A DNA stretch of 34,853 nucleotides from IMG/VR virus record IMGVR_UViG_3300028384_000649, positions 1-34,853 of that record, one strand, 5' to 3'. Below the pieces are notes generated by a model. That model was not told the DNA's origin, did not search any database, and saw only the letters and a list, made by a program, of their open reading frames with translations. This document shows, in pieces, positions 17,512 to 25,903 of this stretch. The translations under genes were made by a program, and so were the position numbers. Each line of letters begins with the position of its first letter. Position 1 is the stretch's first letter. The DNA comes from a virus.

Positions 17512-18825
17512 ATGGCAAATCAACAATTAATTAGAGGAGCGCGTCAAGCCGCAGATAAGTTTACCGACGTCGGCAACGTTGTTGGTCAAGCTGTTATGCG
17601 TGGCGAACAAGCTATACTTAGACGTCGTGCTGTAGAAAATAGACGGCAAGAATTACAAGCTCAAGCTATTGCGCAATTACCAATGCTTGATGAATCGCAG
17701 GTTCCTGAACAAATGCGCGAATACGCAATGACTGAAGCTATGAATATTCGTAATGAAGCTATTGCTGCTATTCAAGATAAAAATATAACACCAGTTGAAA
17801 GACAATTAGCTATTAGCAAAGCCATGGGTAAAGTAAATAAGATAGCTACGCAGGCTGGAGATTTTAAACAATGGATTGCTAATCTAGCTGAAATGGGACA
17901 AGACGATTTAAGTAAATTAAATAGTCCTGAGCTTATGGCAAAAGTTGATGACATATATAAAGGAAATTATACTGTAAGCAATGGCCAATTTATTTTTGAA
18001 GATGGTGAAGTAAAAGATTTTGGAGCGCTCGTTAACACAAGACCTATATCAAGAAGATCAGATGCGTTTTTACAACAGTTACAAGTTGTGGGCAACGAAT
18101 ATGAAAAATATGGCTTACAAGGGTGGGATGAAGCTTCTTTTAATAATAAGATTGATAACGAAGTGAGCAACATGAAATATACTGATGCTGATCTTGCTAG
18201 TATATTAGTTGATGAAATGGATGGTGAATTACCTGAAGGATTAGAACAAAAAATAAAAGATGATTTCGAAGATAACGGTAGGTTTGATGATATTGATAAA
18301 AATAATCTTATTAAAATAGTTTCTGATAGATATAAAAACGCGGCTCGCGATGCGTTTAATAGGTCTAAGAAACTATATGATAAAAAAGTATCTGAAAAAA
18401 TAGCTTTGGAAAAAGCAAAATCTAAAACAGGGGACGGTCCTGACACTGATGTTATACTGGGAGCAGAGGAGGCTGCAAAGCTTTTAAATAATCCATCTGA
18501 ATACTTTAGATCTGTTTCAGGAGATAAAACTGATTTTAACGAAACTACACGTGAGTTTAGCCTTATTACTTATGATGATGATGGTAACGAGGTGCCAATA
18601 GTATATGATTTATTAAACGAAAACGATATAACAAGGTTGTTTAATGAAATACAAACTAATAAGTCATATACAGCGGCAACACGTAAAAAGCTTGAAGAAG
18701 GATTAAGAAAACTAATTGCAAGTCCTCAATTTGCAGAATATCAAAAAAGAGGCGAGGCGGGCAGGAGACCAACTGTTGGGCCGATTGACACTGGTGATTT
18801 ACCAATAGGTTTTAAACGAGATTAA
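17512..18825 (+). CDS. Helical internal virion (ejection) protein candidate
   Basis: This 437-residue hydrophilic, mostly alpha-helical protein has no signal peptide or membrane segment. The N-terminal part (GARQAADKFTDVGNVVGQAV, then basic RRRAVENRRQ) is Ala- and Arg-rich. Residues about 210-300 contain alternating acidic and basic helices (EGLEQKIKDDFEDNGRFDDI). The C-terminus is proline/glycine-rich (GRRPTVGPIDTGDLPIGFKR). It sits between the Ala/Gln-rich protein and the 2055-residue giant, one base before the latter, which is the position of T7 gp15-like proteins in ejection cassettes. I do not recognise a named domain, and the role rests on context. The leader ataaaatatATG lacks a Shine-Dalgarno. 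Confidence 0.5.
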   Translation: MANQQLIRGARQAADKFTDVGNVVGQAVMRGEQAILRRRAVENRRQELQAQAIAQLPMLDESQVPEQMREYAMTEAMNIRNEAIAAIQDKNITPVERQLAISKAMGKVNKIATQAGDFKQWIANLAEMGQDDLSKLNSPELMAKVDDIYKGNYTVSNGQFIFEDGEVKDFGALVNTRPISRRSDAFLQQLQVVGNEYEKYGLQGWDEASFNNKIDNEVSNMKYTDADLASILVDEMDGELPEGLEQKIKDDFEDNGRFDDIDKNNLIKIVSDRYKNAARDAFNRSKKLYDKKVSEKIALEKAKSKTGDGPDTDVILGAEEAAKLLNNPSEYFRSVSGDKTDFNETTREFSLITYDDDGNEVPIVYDLLNENDITRLFNEIQTNKSYTAATRKKLEEGLRKLIASPQFAEYQKRGEAGRRPTVGPIDTGDLPIGFKRD

Positions 18826-18826
18826 C

Positions 18827-21800
18827 ATGTTTGAATTTAATAACAAAGAGTATACGCTCGAACAAATACAAGCGGCTGCCGAACAATCTAATATGAAAGT
18901 TGATGATTATATCAAACAATATAAGATTAAAGAGCTGGGAAAGACAACTCCCACATCACCGGGTGCGGATGTGGAGGAAACTGCAGCGCCCGAGTTAACC
19001 GTTACGGAATCACCATCGGTAGATATTTCTTTGGAATCACCTCAAACAGAAACAGTTGATTCAACTGTAGACTTACAGCCAAAAGATGATAGAGCTGGAT
19101 TTTTAGGATCTATAGCTTTATCTCCGTCAAAAATACCCGCTAATATACAAAAGCAAGGAATTGGGCTTAGGGATATGGTATTATTGACTATTGATAGATG
19201 GATAAATCCGGAACTTAGTAGAAAAGAACGTGTAGCTAAACTTAATGAATATTTTAATACTGATGATGATCCAATTGCTGGATATCCTGGCTTGGGTATT
19301 ATAAGAACAGCTGATACAAAAAACGAAGCAGAAGAAGTTGTAAAAGAAATAAGAAATAAACAATTAAAAACTGAATCTCTTAGTATCTATGAATCCATTG
19401 AAAAAGGAAACGTTGTTGATGCTGCTTTTTTAGCAGCTGATGGCTTAATACAAACATTACCTTCAATAGCTTTTAGTGCGTATGGCGGGGGTGGAATTAT
19501 TGCTCATGGAGCGTTAATCGCTGGTGAAAAATTTAATGATGAGTACTTAAATAATCCAGAAGCTTCGGAATCTGCTATTATTGCAAACGCTCTTGGAACA
19601 GGAGCTATTCAGGCTGGAGCAGATTTTTTATTTAGAGGTTTAATGAAAACCAGTGGGGTTATTGCTAAAGAAGGCTCTGCACAACAAGCTAAGCAATTTC
19701 TTAGTAATGGAATATCAAGAATAGCATCAAAATATTTAGCAGTTCCCGCAGAAGGTTTAGTTGAAGTGTCTCAAGATTTAGCAACAAAAGGGCTTGATGA
19801 TTTAACTTTAGGAAGGGATTTTTATGAAAATATAAATAAGTATGAGCTTATAGATAATTTTCTTTTAGGTACATTAATGCAAGGCGGGGTTACTGTTACA
19901 TCTTATATGTCAGGAGCAAACGCAGATCAAGTTGCTTATGCAGAAGGATTATTAATGCCAGAAAATGTAAAACCTGTTTTAGAGTCTTATGCTGAAAATT
20001 ATTCTAATATAGCTAATCAAATAAGCAAAGAACAAAATCCTGAAGCTCAACAAATATTAAAAAATCAATTATTAAATATAGAAGGTAAAATATCTACGTT
20101 AAGAAGAAAATATAGAACTTCGCTGTATGCAATGAATGATGCTGAGCTAACTGAATATGCTACAAATAAAGATAGAATAGAAAAAATAAAGTCTGGTATA
20201 CAGAATGCTACAACGCGGGAAGGTAAAAGAATTTTATATAAAGAAATAGACAATTTAAATAAAGAGAACGCGGAAATACTTAAGGATGCTACAACAAGAA
20301 AGTTTGAAGAAACAACAGCGCAAGCTGAAGCAGACGCTAAAAAACTTGGTATAGATTTTACTGTTATAGAAACAGCCCAAGAATTTGATGAATATATAAA
20401 ATCAAAGGGTGGTGATAGTGAAGCATTATATAGCGGAAATGACGGTGCAATTTTACCACTACCAAATAATAAACAAGAAATAGTAATAAATCAAGAAATA
20501 GCCTTACAAGAACAGGCTGTAAATGTTGCATCTCATGAATTATTGCATGCTGTTCTTAACCGAACCTTATTAGGAAAAGGTGCGGCTTCTGAAAATTTAG
20601 CAAATGCTTTAATAGAAGAATTAGGTAAAATAGATGTAAATAAAGTTGCAGATTCAGACTTAGCCCGTAGATTGCGAGCTTATTCTGCAGAGCCTGAAGC
20701 TGTCCAATATGAAGAGGTTCTTACCTTGTTTTCCGATGCTTTAGCTACCGGCGATATAAAATTTAATGAAGGACTCTTTACTAAAATAGGTGATACAACA
20801 AGAAGACTGTTCAGTGGCTTTGGTAAAGAAATTAAGTTTAACTCAGGCAGAGATGTATTTAATTTTATAAAAGACTTTAATAATAGTGTAGACAAAGGAA
20901 TAATAAAAGGCGCTAAAAAAGGATTTAAAGGCAAACTTGTTAATGTACAAAAAATACAAGAAGAAATACAAGAAGAGGTAAAGCTGTTTTCTAAATCTAA
21001 AGAAGCTTCTAATAGAGTGCAAGAAATATACGAAGCCCAAGGAGCAGCTAATGCAATGGATATAATTGATGAGTTTAAACCTATAACAAACAAAATTGTA
21101 AATAAATATCGTGATGTTCCTGGGTTTGAATTTGAATTATTAAGAGATGAAATAGAAACAGGCAAGCGGGGTATTCTTGATATGATAATGGCATATACGC
21201 CTGAAAAAGCTAAAGGCGCACCACTCGCCGCATACATAAATAGTTTATTACCTAAAAGAGCAATTGAAGCTGCAAACCGCATATTAGATACGGAATTTAA
21301 AGCAGACGTTACAGAAGCAAGAGGAGTAACAGATACAACGACGGAAGAGGCTACAGAGGCAGTAGAAGAAAAGCCTACAAAAGAACTCACAAGTTTGCGC
21401 AAAGTAATGGAGCTTAATGATGAAATAAAGCCTGTAATATTTAGTGCCGTAAGAAAAACATTTGGGACTGTATTACCTAACGTCGATGATAAGACATTTA
21501 GAAAAGAATTAGAAAAAAGATATAGAACAGAGCTTAAAAAACCTATTGCTAAATTATTTGGTAAAGGGGAAGAGTATAGATCTTTTCTTGCTAATAATTT
21601 TGAATCTATTTACAACGCCTTACCGCAATCTATATTTAATAAAAGATTAAAAGAATTTGCAGAGCCTGTGCTAGATAAAGAAGGAAAGCAATTGCGAGAG
21701 CGCACCGCAGAAGGAAATAAAGTATTTACTAAAAAGAAAATTACAAAAGCTGAATTTATTAAATATTTTTTAGGCGATGATGTTAAAAGATCAACTCAAG

Positions 21801-24800
21801 GCACAAGAAAGACTGCTATAGTTGAAGCTGTAGCTGAGGCATTTGCTTTTGATGCTACTATGGAGGTTTTATCTAAACCTGAAGTTGCTCAAAAAGCAAT
21901 GGATATTGCCGAACTTCAAGGAGTAGAATTATCTGATAATTTTGTTGATAAAGTAAGCAATATAATTGGGCGTCCAGTTAATTTTAAATTTAGTAAAACT
22001 AGAAATGCTCTAAATCTTCCGCCTGGAAGTATAAATTTTAAAAATGAATCTCAAGTATTATCCGCTAGAGGATCTCTACTTAAACTAGCTAAAATGCTAG
22101 GTCCTGAAAAAACAGTTCAATATTTATTACCTACCGTACAAGGAGGCTGGGGCGCTATTGGTGGTAAATTTGTTCCTAAAAAAGATATAAATAAATTAAC
22201 AGTAAGAGAACTTCAGTATTCAGATGATAAAAATTCATTTAGAACAAATCAATTTTTATTTTTAGGAAGAGCTGATTTTTTTGAAGAAGCAAAAAAAGTA
22301 TTTGATAAAGTAGAATATAAAAAAAGAGATAGATCTGTTAATATAAATGGTAATCAAATATCAATACTAGCTGTTCCAACCCAAACGCCTAAAGGATTTA
22401 CTAGTGGAAGTTTTGAGGGTGAAGAATTGCAAAACAGATTATATTTTGCTCAAATACAAAGAGAGGGTTTAAAAAGTATTATAAACACCACAAAGCAGCT
22501 ATACGAAAATAATGATATTACAAAAAATGATGTTGGTATGATTTTAGCATCATTTAATTCAAGTATAAATGCTTTAATTAGAACAGCTGCATATCCAGGT
22601 TTACAGTTTAAAATTGACGGGCTACAAGATAGCGACTATAGATATGAGCATACCCAAACAGCATCTGACACGTTAACAGAGCTTGCTAAATATATAACTG
22701 TAAAAGATTATAAATTTACATTTGATAAAATTATGCAGGGTTTTAGAGTTGCTATAATACCCAAAAAATATGATAATATAGTAAACTCTACAGGTTTTAA
22801 AAGCAATGGGCCAAGAGATAATAACGGCGACTTAATAAAAGGCAAAAGTACAGACGTAATTAGATATAAGCAAAAGGAGGTTGTTGAAAAATTTAAAAAC
22901 GAATCTTTACCTGATTTAGAGTTAGAAGATTTATTAAATGATAATTTATCTATAAAATTTTCTAAATCGTTAGATAAAGAATTTAATCAACTACTACAAG
23001 CAACTACTAAAGTTGACTGGACAAAAGAGTTTTCGCCTGTTAAAGCAAAACTTCTTGGCCGAGGTAAAGGAAAAAAAATCTTTATACCTTACTCTGCAGA
23101 TGATTTTGTTGGTTTACTATACGCAACGCTTGGAAAAAAAGAAGTTGGAAATAAACAAATGGAGTGGTATAATGAAAATTTACTGCGACCATATTCACGA
23201 GCCATTCAACAATACGAAGCTCAAAAACAAAAGTCACTTAAAGAATGGATGGTGCTTAAAAAGGAAGCTGCTAAAGACGTACCCGGTGGTTTGAAAAAAC
23301 AAAATGATTCTGGGTTCACTAATCAGGATTCCGTAAGAATATACATTTGGAGAAAGCAAGGCATGGAAATAGAGGGGTTAGATGCTGAATCAATATCTGA
23401 AAATCTTGAAGTTATTAATAATAACCCTAAGCTAAAAGAATTTGCAGATCGTTTAATGGCTTTGAATCCAGAGGGTTATCCTCCTCCAAGCATAGACTGG
23501 AGTGCAGGTGATATTACTACAGATCTCGTTTCTTATATTAATGATGTTAAGCGTTCAGAATATTTAACACAATGGAAAGAAAATGTTGCTGAAATATTTA
23601 ACGACAGAAATAAAAACAAGTTAAAAGCGCTATATGGAGATGCATATGTTAAAGCTTTAGATAACATGCTTTACCGCATGGATAAGGGCCGCAACAGATA
23701 TAAAGATGCAAGTGATGCTGAAAAAGCATTTATGAATTGGACAAACAATTCTGTTGGAGCAATCATGTTCTTTAATGCTAGATCAGCGGTACTACAAACA
23801 TTATCATCTGTAAACTTTATTAATTTTTCAGATAACAACCCTATAAATGCAAGCTTAGCTTTTTTAAATCAAAAACAATATTGGAATGATTTTTCTACAT
23901 TGTTTAATTCAGATTTCTTAAAGCAAAGACGTACTGGTTTACAAACTGATATTAATGCAGATGAAATAGCCAATGCGGCAGCAACATCTAAAAACAAAGC
24001 ACGGGCAGTATTAAGCGCAATACTTAAGTTTGGTTTTACACCAACACAAATTGCAGATAGTTTTGCTATTGCTTCAGGTGGCGCAACGATGTATCGTAAC
24101 CGCATTAAAAAATATTTAAAAGAAGGATTAAGTAAAGAAGAGGCAGAAACAAAAGCATTTACTGACTTTCAAGAAATTGCAGAAGAAACACAGCAATCAG
24201 CAAGACCTGATAGAATATCAATGCAGCAAGCAGGGTCATTAGGGCGCCTTATACTAGCTTTTGGTAACACACCTATGCAATATGCTCGGTTAACTAAAAA
24301 AGCCACGTTAGATTTAATTAATGGGCGGGGAGATTGGAAAACAAATATTAGTAAGATTGCATATTATAGTGTAATACAGAATATTATATTCTCTGCTTTA
24401 CAACAAGGTATGTTTGCGCTACTGTTTGATGATGAAGATGATAAAGAAGTGCAATCAAGATTATTCAGAATAGGCAATAGTAGTGCTGACACTTTACTTC
24501 GTGGGATAGGTGTTTATGGTGCCGCTGCAGCCACTGTTAAGAATATGATATTCAAAATTATAGAAGAGTCTGAAAAATCAAGGCCTGATTATAAGCAATT
24601 AGCAATAGAGGCAACTTCACTATCACCGCCAATCAACTCTAAATTAAGAAAACTTGAGTCAGCTGGTAAAACTTTTACTTATAAGCAATCAAAAGAAAAA
24701 GTATTTACAGAAGGATTTAGTTTAGAAAACCCAGCGTTTTTAGCAGCCGGTAAAGTTGTGTCTGCAGGAACAAACCTACCCGCTGATCGTGTTGTTCAAA

Positions 24801-24994
24801 AAATGGATCACATATATACAGCAATGCAACCCGAAACTGAATTATGGCAAGGTATTGCATTAGCACTTGGCTGGGGCGAATGGGAATTAGGCTTAATTGA
24901 AAAACAAACGAAAAAAAGCCCTAAACCAAAAACAACTTTTAAAACAAAAAGTTTTCAAAAGGGATTTAAAAGAAAAAAATTTAAAACAAACTAA
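18827..24994 (+). CDS. Giant ejected 'polyvalent' virion protein with metallopeptidase motif (2055 aa)
   Basis: This is the probable third and largest member of the ejection cassette, carried in the virion and delivered with the DNA. The N-terminus (FEFNNKEYTLEQIQAAAEQS) is a short module seen on other large phage virion proteins, from memory. A small-residue hydrophobic stretch lies at about 201-236. A zincin motif HELLH at 570-574 sits in VNVASHELLHAVLNRTL, with a plausible third ligand in EEVLTLFSDAL downstream, so a metallopeptidase domain covers roughly 510-680. Three FSK[S/T] motifs at 721, 1055 and 1378 fall at apparent domain joints. The C-terminal third is helical, with hydrophobic segments near 1640-1670 and 1844-1867 (IAYYSVIQNIIFSALQQGMF) that could form a membrane channel. 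No lytic transglycosylase or RNA polymerase motif was seen. Ejection function is inference; the peptidase motif is direct. Confidence 0.6.
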   Translation: MFEFNNKEYTLEQIQAAAEQSNMKVDDYIKQYKIKELGKTTPTSPGADVEETAAPELTVTESPSVDISLESPQTETVDSTVDLQPKDDRAGFLGSIALSPSKIPANIQKQGIGLRDMVLLTIDRWINPELSRKERVAKLNEYFNTDDDPIAGYPGLGIIRTADTKNEAEEVVKEIRNKQLKTESLSIYESIEKGNVVDAAFLAADGLIQTLPSIAFSAYGGGGIIAHGALIAGEKFNDEYLNNPEASESAIIANALGTGAIQAGADFLFRGLMKTSGVIAKEGSAQQAKQFLSNGISRIASKYLAVPAEGLVEVSQDLATKGLDDLTLGRDFYENINKYELIDNFLLGTLMQGGVTVTSYMSGANADQVAYAEGLLMPENVKPVLESYAENYSNIANQISKEQNPEAQQILKNQLLNIEGKISTLRRKYRTSLYAMNDAELTEYATNKDRIEKIKSGIQNATTREGKRILYKEIDNLNKENAEILKDATTRKFEETTAQAEADAKKLGIDFTVIETAQEFDEYIKSKGGDSEALYSGNDGAILPLPNNKQEIVINQEIALQEQAVNVASHELLHAVLNRTLLGKGAASENLANALIEELGKIDVNKVADSDLARRLRAYSAEPEAVQYEEVLTLFSDALATGDIKFNEGLFTKIGDTTRRLFSGFGKEIKFNSGRDVFNFIKDFNNSVDKGIIKGAKKGFKGKLVNVQKIQEEIQEEVKLFSKSKEASNRVQEIYEAQGAANAMDIIDEFKPITNKIVNKYRDVPGFEFELLRDEIETGKRGILDMIMAYTPEKAKGAPLAAYINSLLPKRAIEAANRILDTEFKADVTEARGVTDTTTEEATEAVEEKPTKELTSLRKVMELNDEIKPVIFSAVRKTFGTVLPNVDDKTFRKELEKRYRTELKKPIAKLFGKGEEYRSFLANNFESIYNALPQSIFNKRLKEFAEPVLDKEGKQLRERTAEGNKVFTKKKITKAEFIKYFLGDDVKRSTQGTRKTAIVEAVAEAFAFDATMEVLSKPEVAQKAMDIAELQGVELSDNFVDKVSNIIGRPVNFKFSKTRNALNLPPGSINFKNESQVLSARGSLLKLAKMLGPEKTVQYLLPTVQGGWGAIGGKFVPKKDINKLTVRELQYSDDKNSFRTNQFLFLGRADFFEEAKKVFDKVEYKKRDRSVNINGNQISILAVPTQTPKGFTSGSFEGEELQNRLYFAQIQREGLKSIINTTKQLYENNDITKNDVGMILASFNSSINALIRTAAYPGLQFKIDGLQDSDYRYEHTQTASDTLTELAKYITVKDYKFTFDKIMQGFRVAIIPKKYDNIVNSTGFKSNGPRDNNGDLIKGKSTDVIRYKQKEVVEKFKNESLPDLELEDLLNDNLSIKFSKSLDKEFNQLLQATTKVDWTKEFSPVKAKLLGRGKGKKIFIPYSADDFVGLLYATLGKKEVGNKQMEWYNENLLRPYSRAIQQYEAQKQKSLKEWMVLKKEAAKDVPGGLKKQNDSGFTNQDSVRIYIWRKQGMEIEGLDAESISENLEVINNNPKLKEFADRLMALNPEGYPPPSIDWSAGDITTDLVSYINDVKRSEYLTQWKENVAEIFNDRNKNKLKALYGDAYVKALDNMLYRMDKGRNRYKDASDAEKAFMNWTNNSVGAIMFFNARSAVLQTLSSVNFINFSDNNPINASLAFLNQKQYWNDFSTLFNSDFLKQRRTGLQTDINADEIANAAATSKNKARAVLSAILKFGFTPTQIADSFAIASGGATMYRNRIKKYLKEGLSKEEAETKAFTDFQEIAEETQQSARPDRISMQQAGSLGRLILAFGNTPMQYARLTKKATLDLINGRGDWKTNISKIAYYSVIQNIIFSALQQGMFALLFDDEDDKEVQSRLFRIGNSSADTLLRGIGVYGAAAATVKNMIFKIIEESEKSRPDYKQLAIEATSLSPPINSKLRKLESAGKTFTYKQSKEKVFTEGFSLENPAFLAAGKVVSAGTNLPADRVVQKMDHIYTAMQPETELWQGIALALGWGEWELGLIEKQTKKSPKPKTTFKTKSFQKGFKRKKFKTN

Positions 24995-25146
24995 TGAGAG
25001 AGCCAATAACTAAAAGAACATCAACGCCTTTAATGTTAAAGGATGCTTGTTACAGAAAAGCGAAAGCAAAGTATAGAGTATTTCCTTCAGCTTATGCTTC
25101 TGGATATATAGCTAAGTGCCGTAAAAAAGGTGGTAAACTAGGGTAA
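24994..25146 (+). CDS. Small basic Cys-containing protein (50 aa)
   Basis: This short basic gene starts inside the stop of the giant gene (TAATG at 24992-24996) and ends in another TAATG fusion with the next gene. The protein has a conserved-looking core DACYRKAKAKYRVFPSAYAS (17-36) followed by GYIAKCRKKGGK. The combination Y-x-K/R-A-K-x-[KR]-[YF]-x-V-[FW]-P-S-A-Y-A-S-G is one I recall from small phage and giant-virus proteins, where it sits beside or is fused to a module like the next gene's product. Basic charge suggests nucleic-acid binding or virion packaging. No function is known to me. Confidence 0.7.
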   Translation: MREPITKRTSTPLMLKDACYRKAKAKYRVFPSAYASGYIAKCRKKGGKLG

Positions 25147-25433
25147 TGGCTGTTCGTAAAACTGAAAAAGGAGCTTCGCTTAAACGATGGTTTAAAGAAG
25201 AGTGGACCGACGTAAAAACCGGTAAGCCTTGTGGTAGAAGCAAAGGAGAAAGCAGGGGTACACCATACTGCAGGCCTAAAAAAAGAATATCAAGCAAAAC
25301 GCCAAAGACAGCAAGTGAAATGACTTCGGCGGAAAAAAGAAGTAAAATTAGAGAGAAAACATCTTTAGGACAGCCAGCTGGTAAGCCGCGTAGAGTAAGT
25401 CCTGTTACGATGAAAAGTTCTTGCAAATATTAA
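25146..25433 (+). CDS. Small basic protein with GKPCGR and PYCRP motifs (95 aa)
   Basis: This 95-residue, strongly basic protein begins in a TAATG overlap with the preceding microgene. Residues 11-40 carry LKRWFKEEWTDVKTGKPCGR, then GTPYCRPKKRISSKTPKT; the C-terminus is GKPRRVSPVTMKSSCKY. The W-x(2)-E-x-W plus paired Cys motifs resemble a small family I recall in marine phages and large DNA viruses (loosely DUF5872-like), often next to or fused with a 'FPSAYAS' module such as that at 24994. Three or four cysteines could bind a metal, but spacing is not a classical zinc finger. The virion or late-gene context suggests a packaged basic protein. Function is unknown. Confidence 0.65.
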   Translation: MAVRKTEKGASLKRWFKEEWTDVKTGKPCGRSKGESRGTPYCRPKKRISSKTPKTASEMTSAEKRSKIREKTSLGQPAGKPRRVSPVTMKSSCKY

Positions 25434-25434
25434 T

Positions 25435-25581
25435 ATGATGGAATCATTAAAAGTATACGGATTAAACGTAACAGCATTATTTACAACCATGGCACCCTTA
25501 AACCAATACTTACAAACTATTGTACTATCGCTTACTGCGATATACACTATTATGCAGATTTATAAACAAACAAAAAAATAA
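25435..25581 (+). CDS. Small membrane protein, lysis-region candidate (48 aa)
   Basis: This ORF starts ATGATG one base after the previous stop and ends three bases before the next ATG. The product is 48 residues: a polar N-terminus (MMESLKVYGLNVTALFTTMA), one hydrophobic segment at about 26-43 (TIVLSLTAIYTIMQIY), then a basic tail KQTKK. The topology and place beside another single-pass membrane protein at the end of the late block suggest a holin or antiholin-type component. I recall similar ~50-residue proteins in marine Bacteroidetes phages. No endolysin is in the window to confirm a lysis cassette. Confidence 0.6.
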   Translation: MMESLKVYGLNVTALFTTMAPLNQYLQTIVLSLTAIYTIMQIYKQTKK

Positions 25582-25584
25582 CTT

Positions 25585-25869
25585 ATGGCAAAGGTCGACA
25601 TTGATGGTGACGGAAAAGCTGACTTCAGCATTTCAATTCCCCAAATTATTACTTTAGTCACATTGATTGTCACAATGGCTGGTTCTTATTATAATCTAAA
25701 TTCTAAATTAAATGCAGCTGAAACGGCAATTAAAAAGCTAAAAGAGAATGAACAGAAGTATACATGGCCCAATCAAAGAAAAATGGAACAAGAAATCCAA
25801 CAAATGAAGATTGAGCAAAAAGCTTTTGAAAAGGATATTATGTATCTATTTGAAAAGAAAAGAAAGTAA
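25585..25869 (+). CDS. Single-pass membrane protein with Ca-loop-like N-terminus and coiled coil (94 aa)
   Basis: The N-terminus contains D5-I-D7-G-D9-G-K-A-D13, a textbook EF-hand/dockerin-type calcium loop pattern. A transmembrane segment follows at about 19-36 (PQIITLVTLIVTMAGSYY), then a charged helical tail (residues 40-94) likely to form a coiled coil. This layout suits a holin-like or inner-membrane spanin subunit, although an i-spanin would usually have the membrane segment nearer the N-terminus with the coil in the periplasm, which is compatible here. It is the last gene before the bidirectional terminator and four bases from the preceding small membrane gene, so the two probably act together in lysis. 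Calcium binding is unproven, because a lone loop often has another role. Confidence 0.6.
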   Translation: MAKVDIDGDGKADFSISIPQIITLVTLIVTMAGSYYNLNSKLNAAETAIKKLKENEQKYTWPNQRKMEQEIQQMKIEQKAFEKDIMYLFEKKRK

Positions 25870-25875
25870 ATAAAA

Positions 25876-25903
25876 AAGGGGCCGCAAAGCCCCTTAATTT
25901 TTT
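25876..25903. terminator. Bidirectional terminator between convergent arms
   Basis: Arms 25876-25882 and 25889-25895 pair (aaggggc/gcccctt) around a six-base loop. A T-run follows on the + strand (25898-25903) and an A-run precedes (25873-25877), giving a T-run on the - strand. It ends both the late + transcripts and the - metabolic operon, and its T-run touches the nrdA stop at 25902-25904. Confidence 0.9.

Noticed and set aside
20680-21402. A 240-codon open frame on the - strand inside the giant ejection gene
   Set aside because: It is antisense to well-formed coding sequence, Ser/Leu-rich as expected from reversed Lys/Glu codons, and has no recognisable motif.
18-25869. Assigning the phage to the crAss-like order
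   Set aside because: Terminase, portal and capsid segments are reminiscent of that group, but the gene order after the capsid and the lack of visible IHF-like or RNA-polymerase giant genes do not support a firm call.
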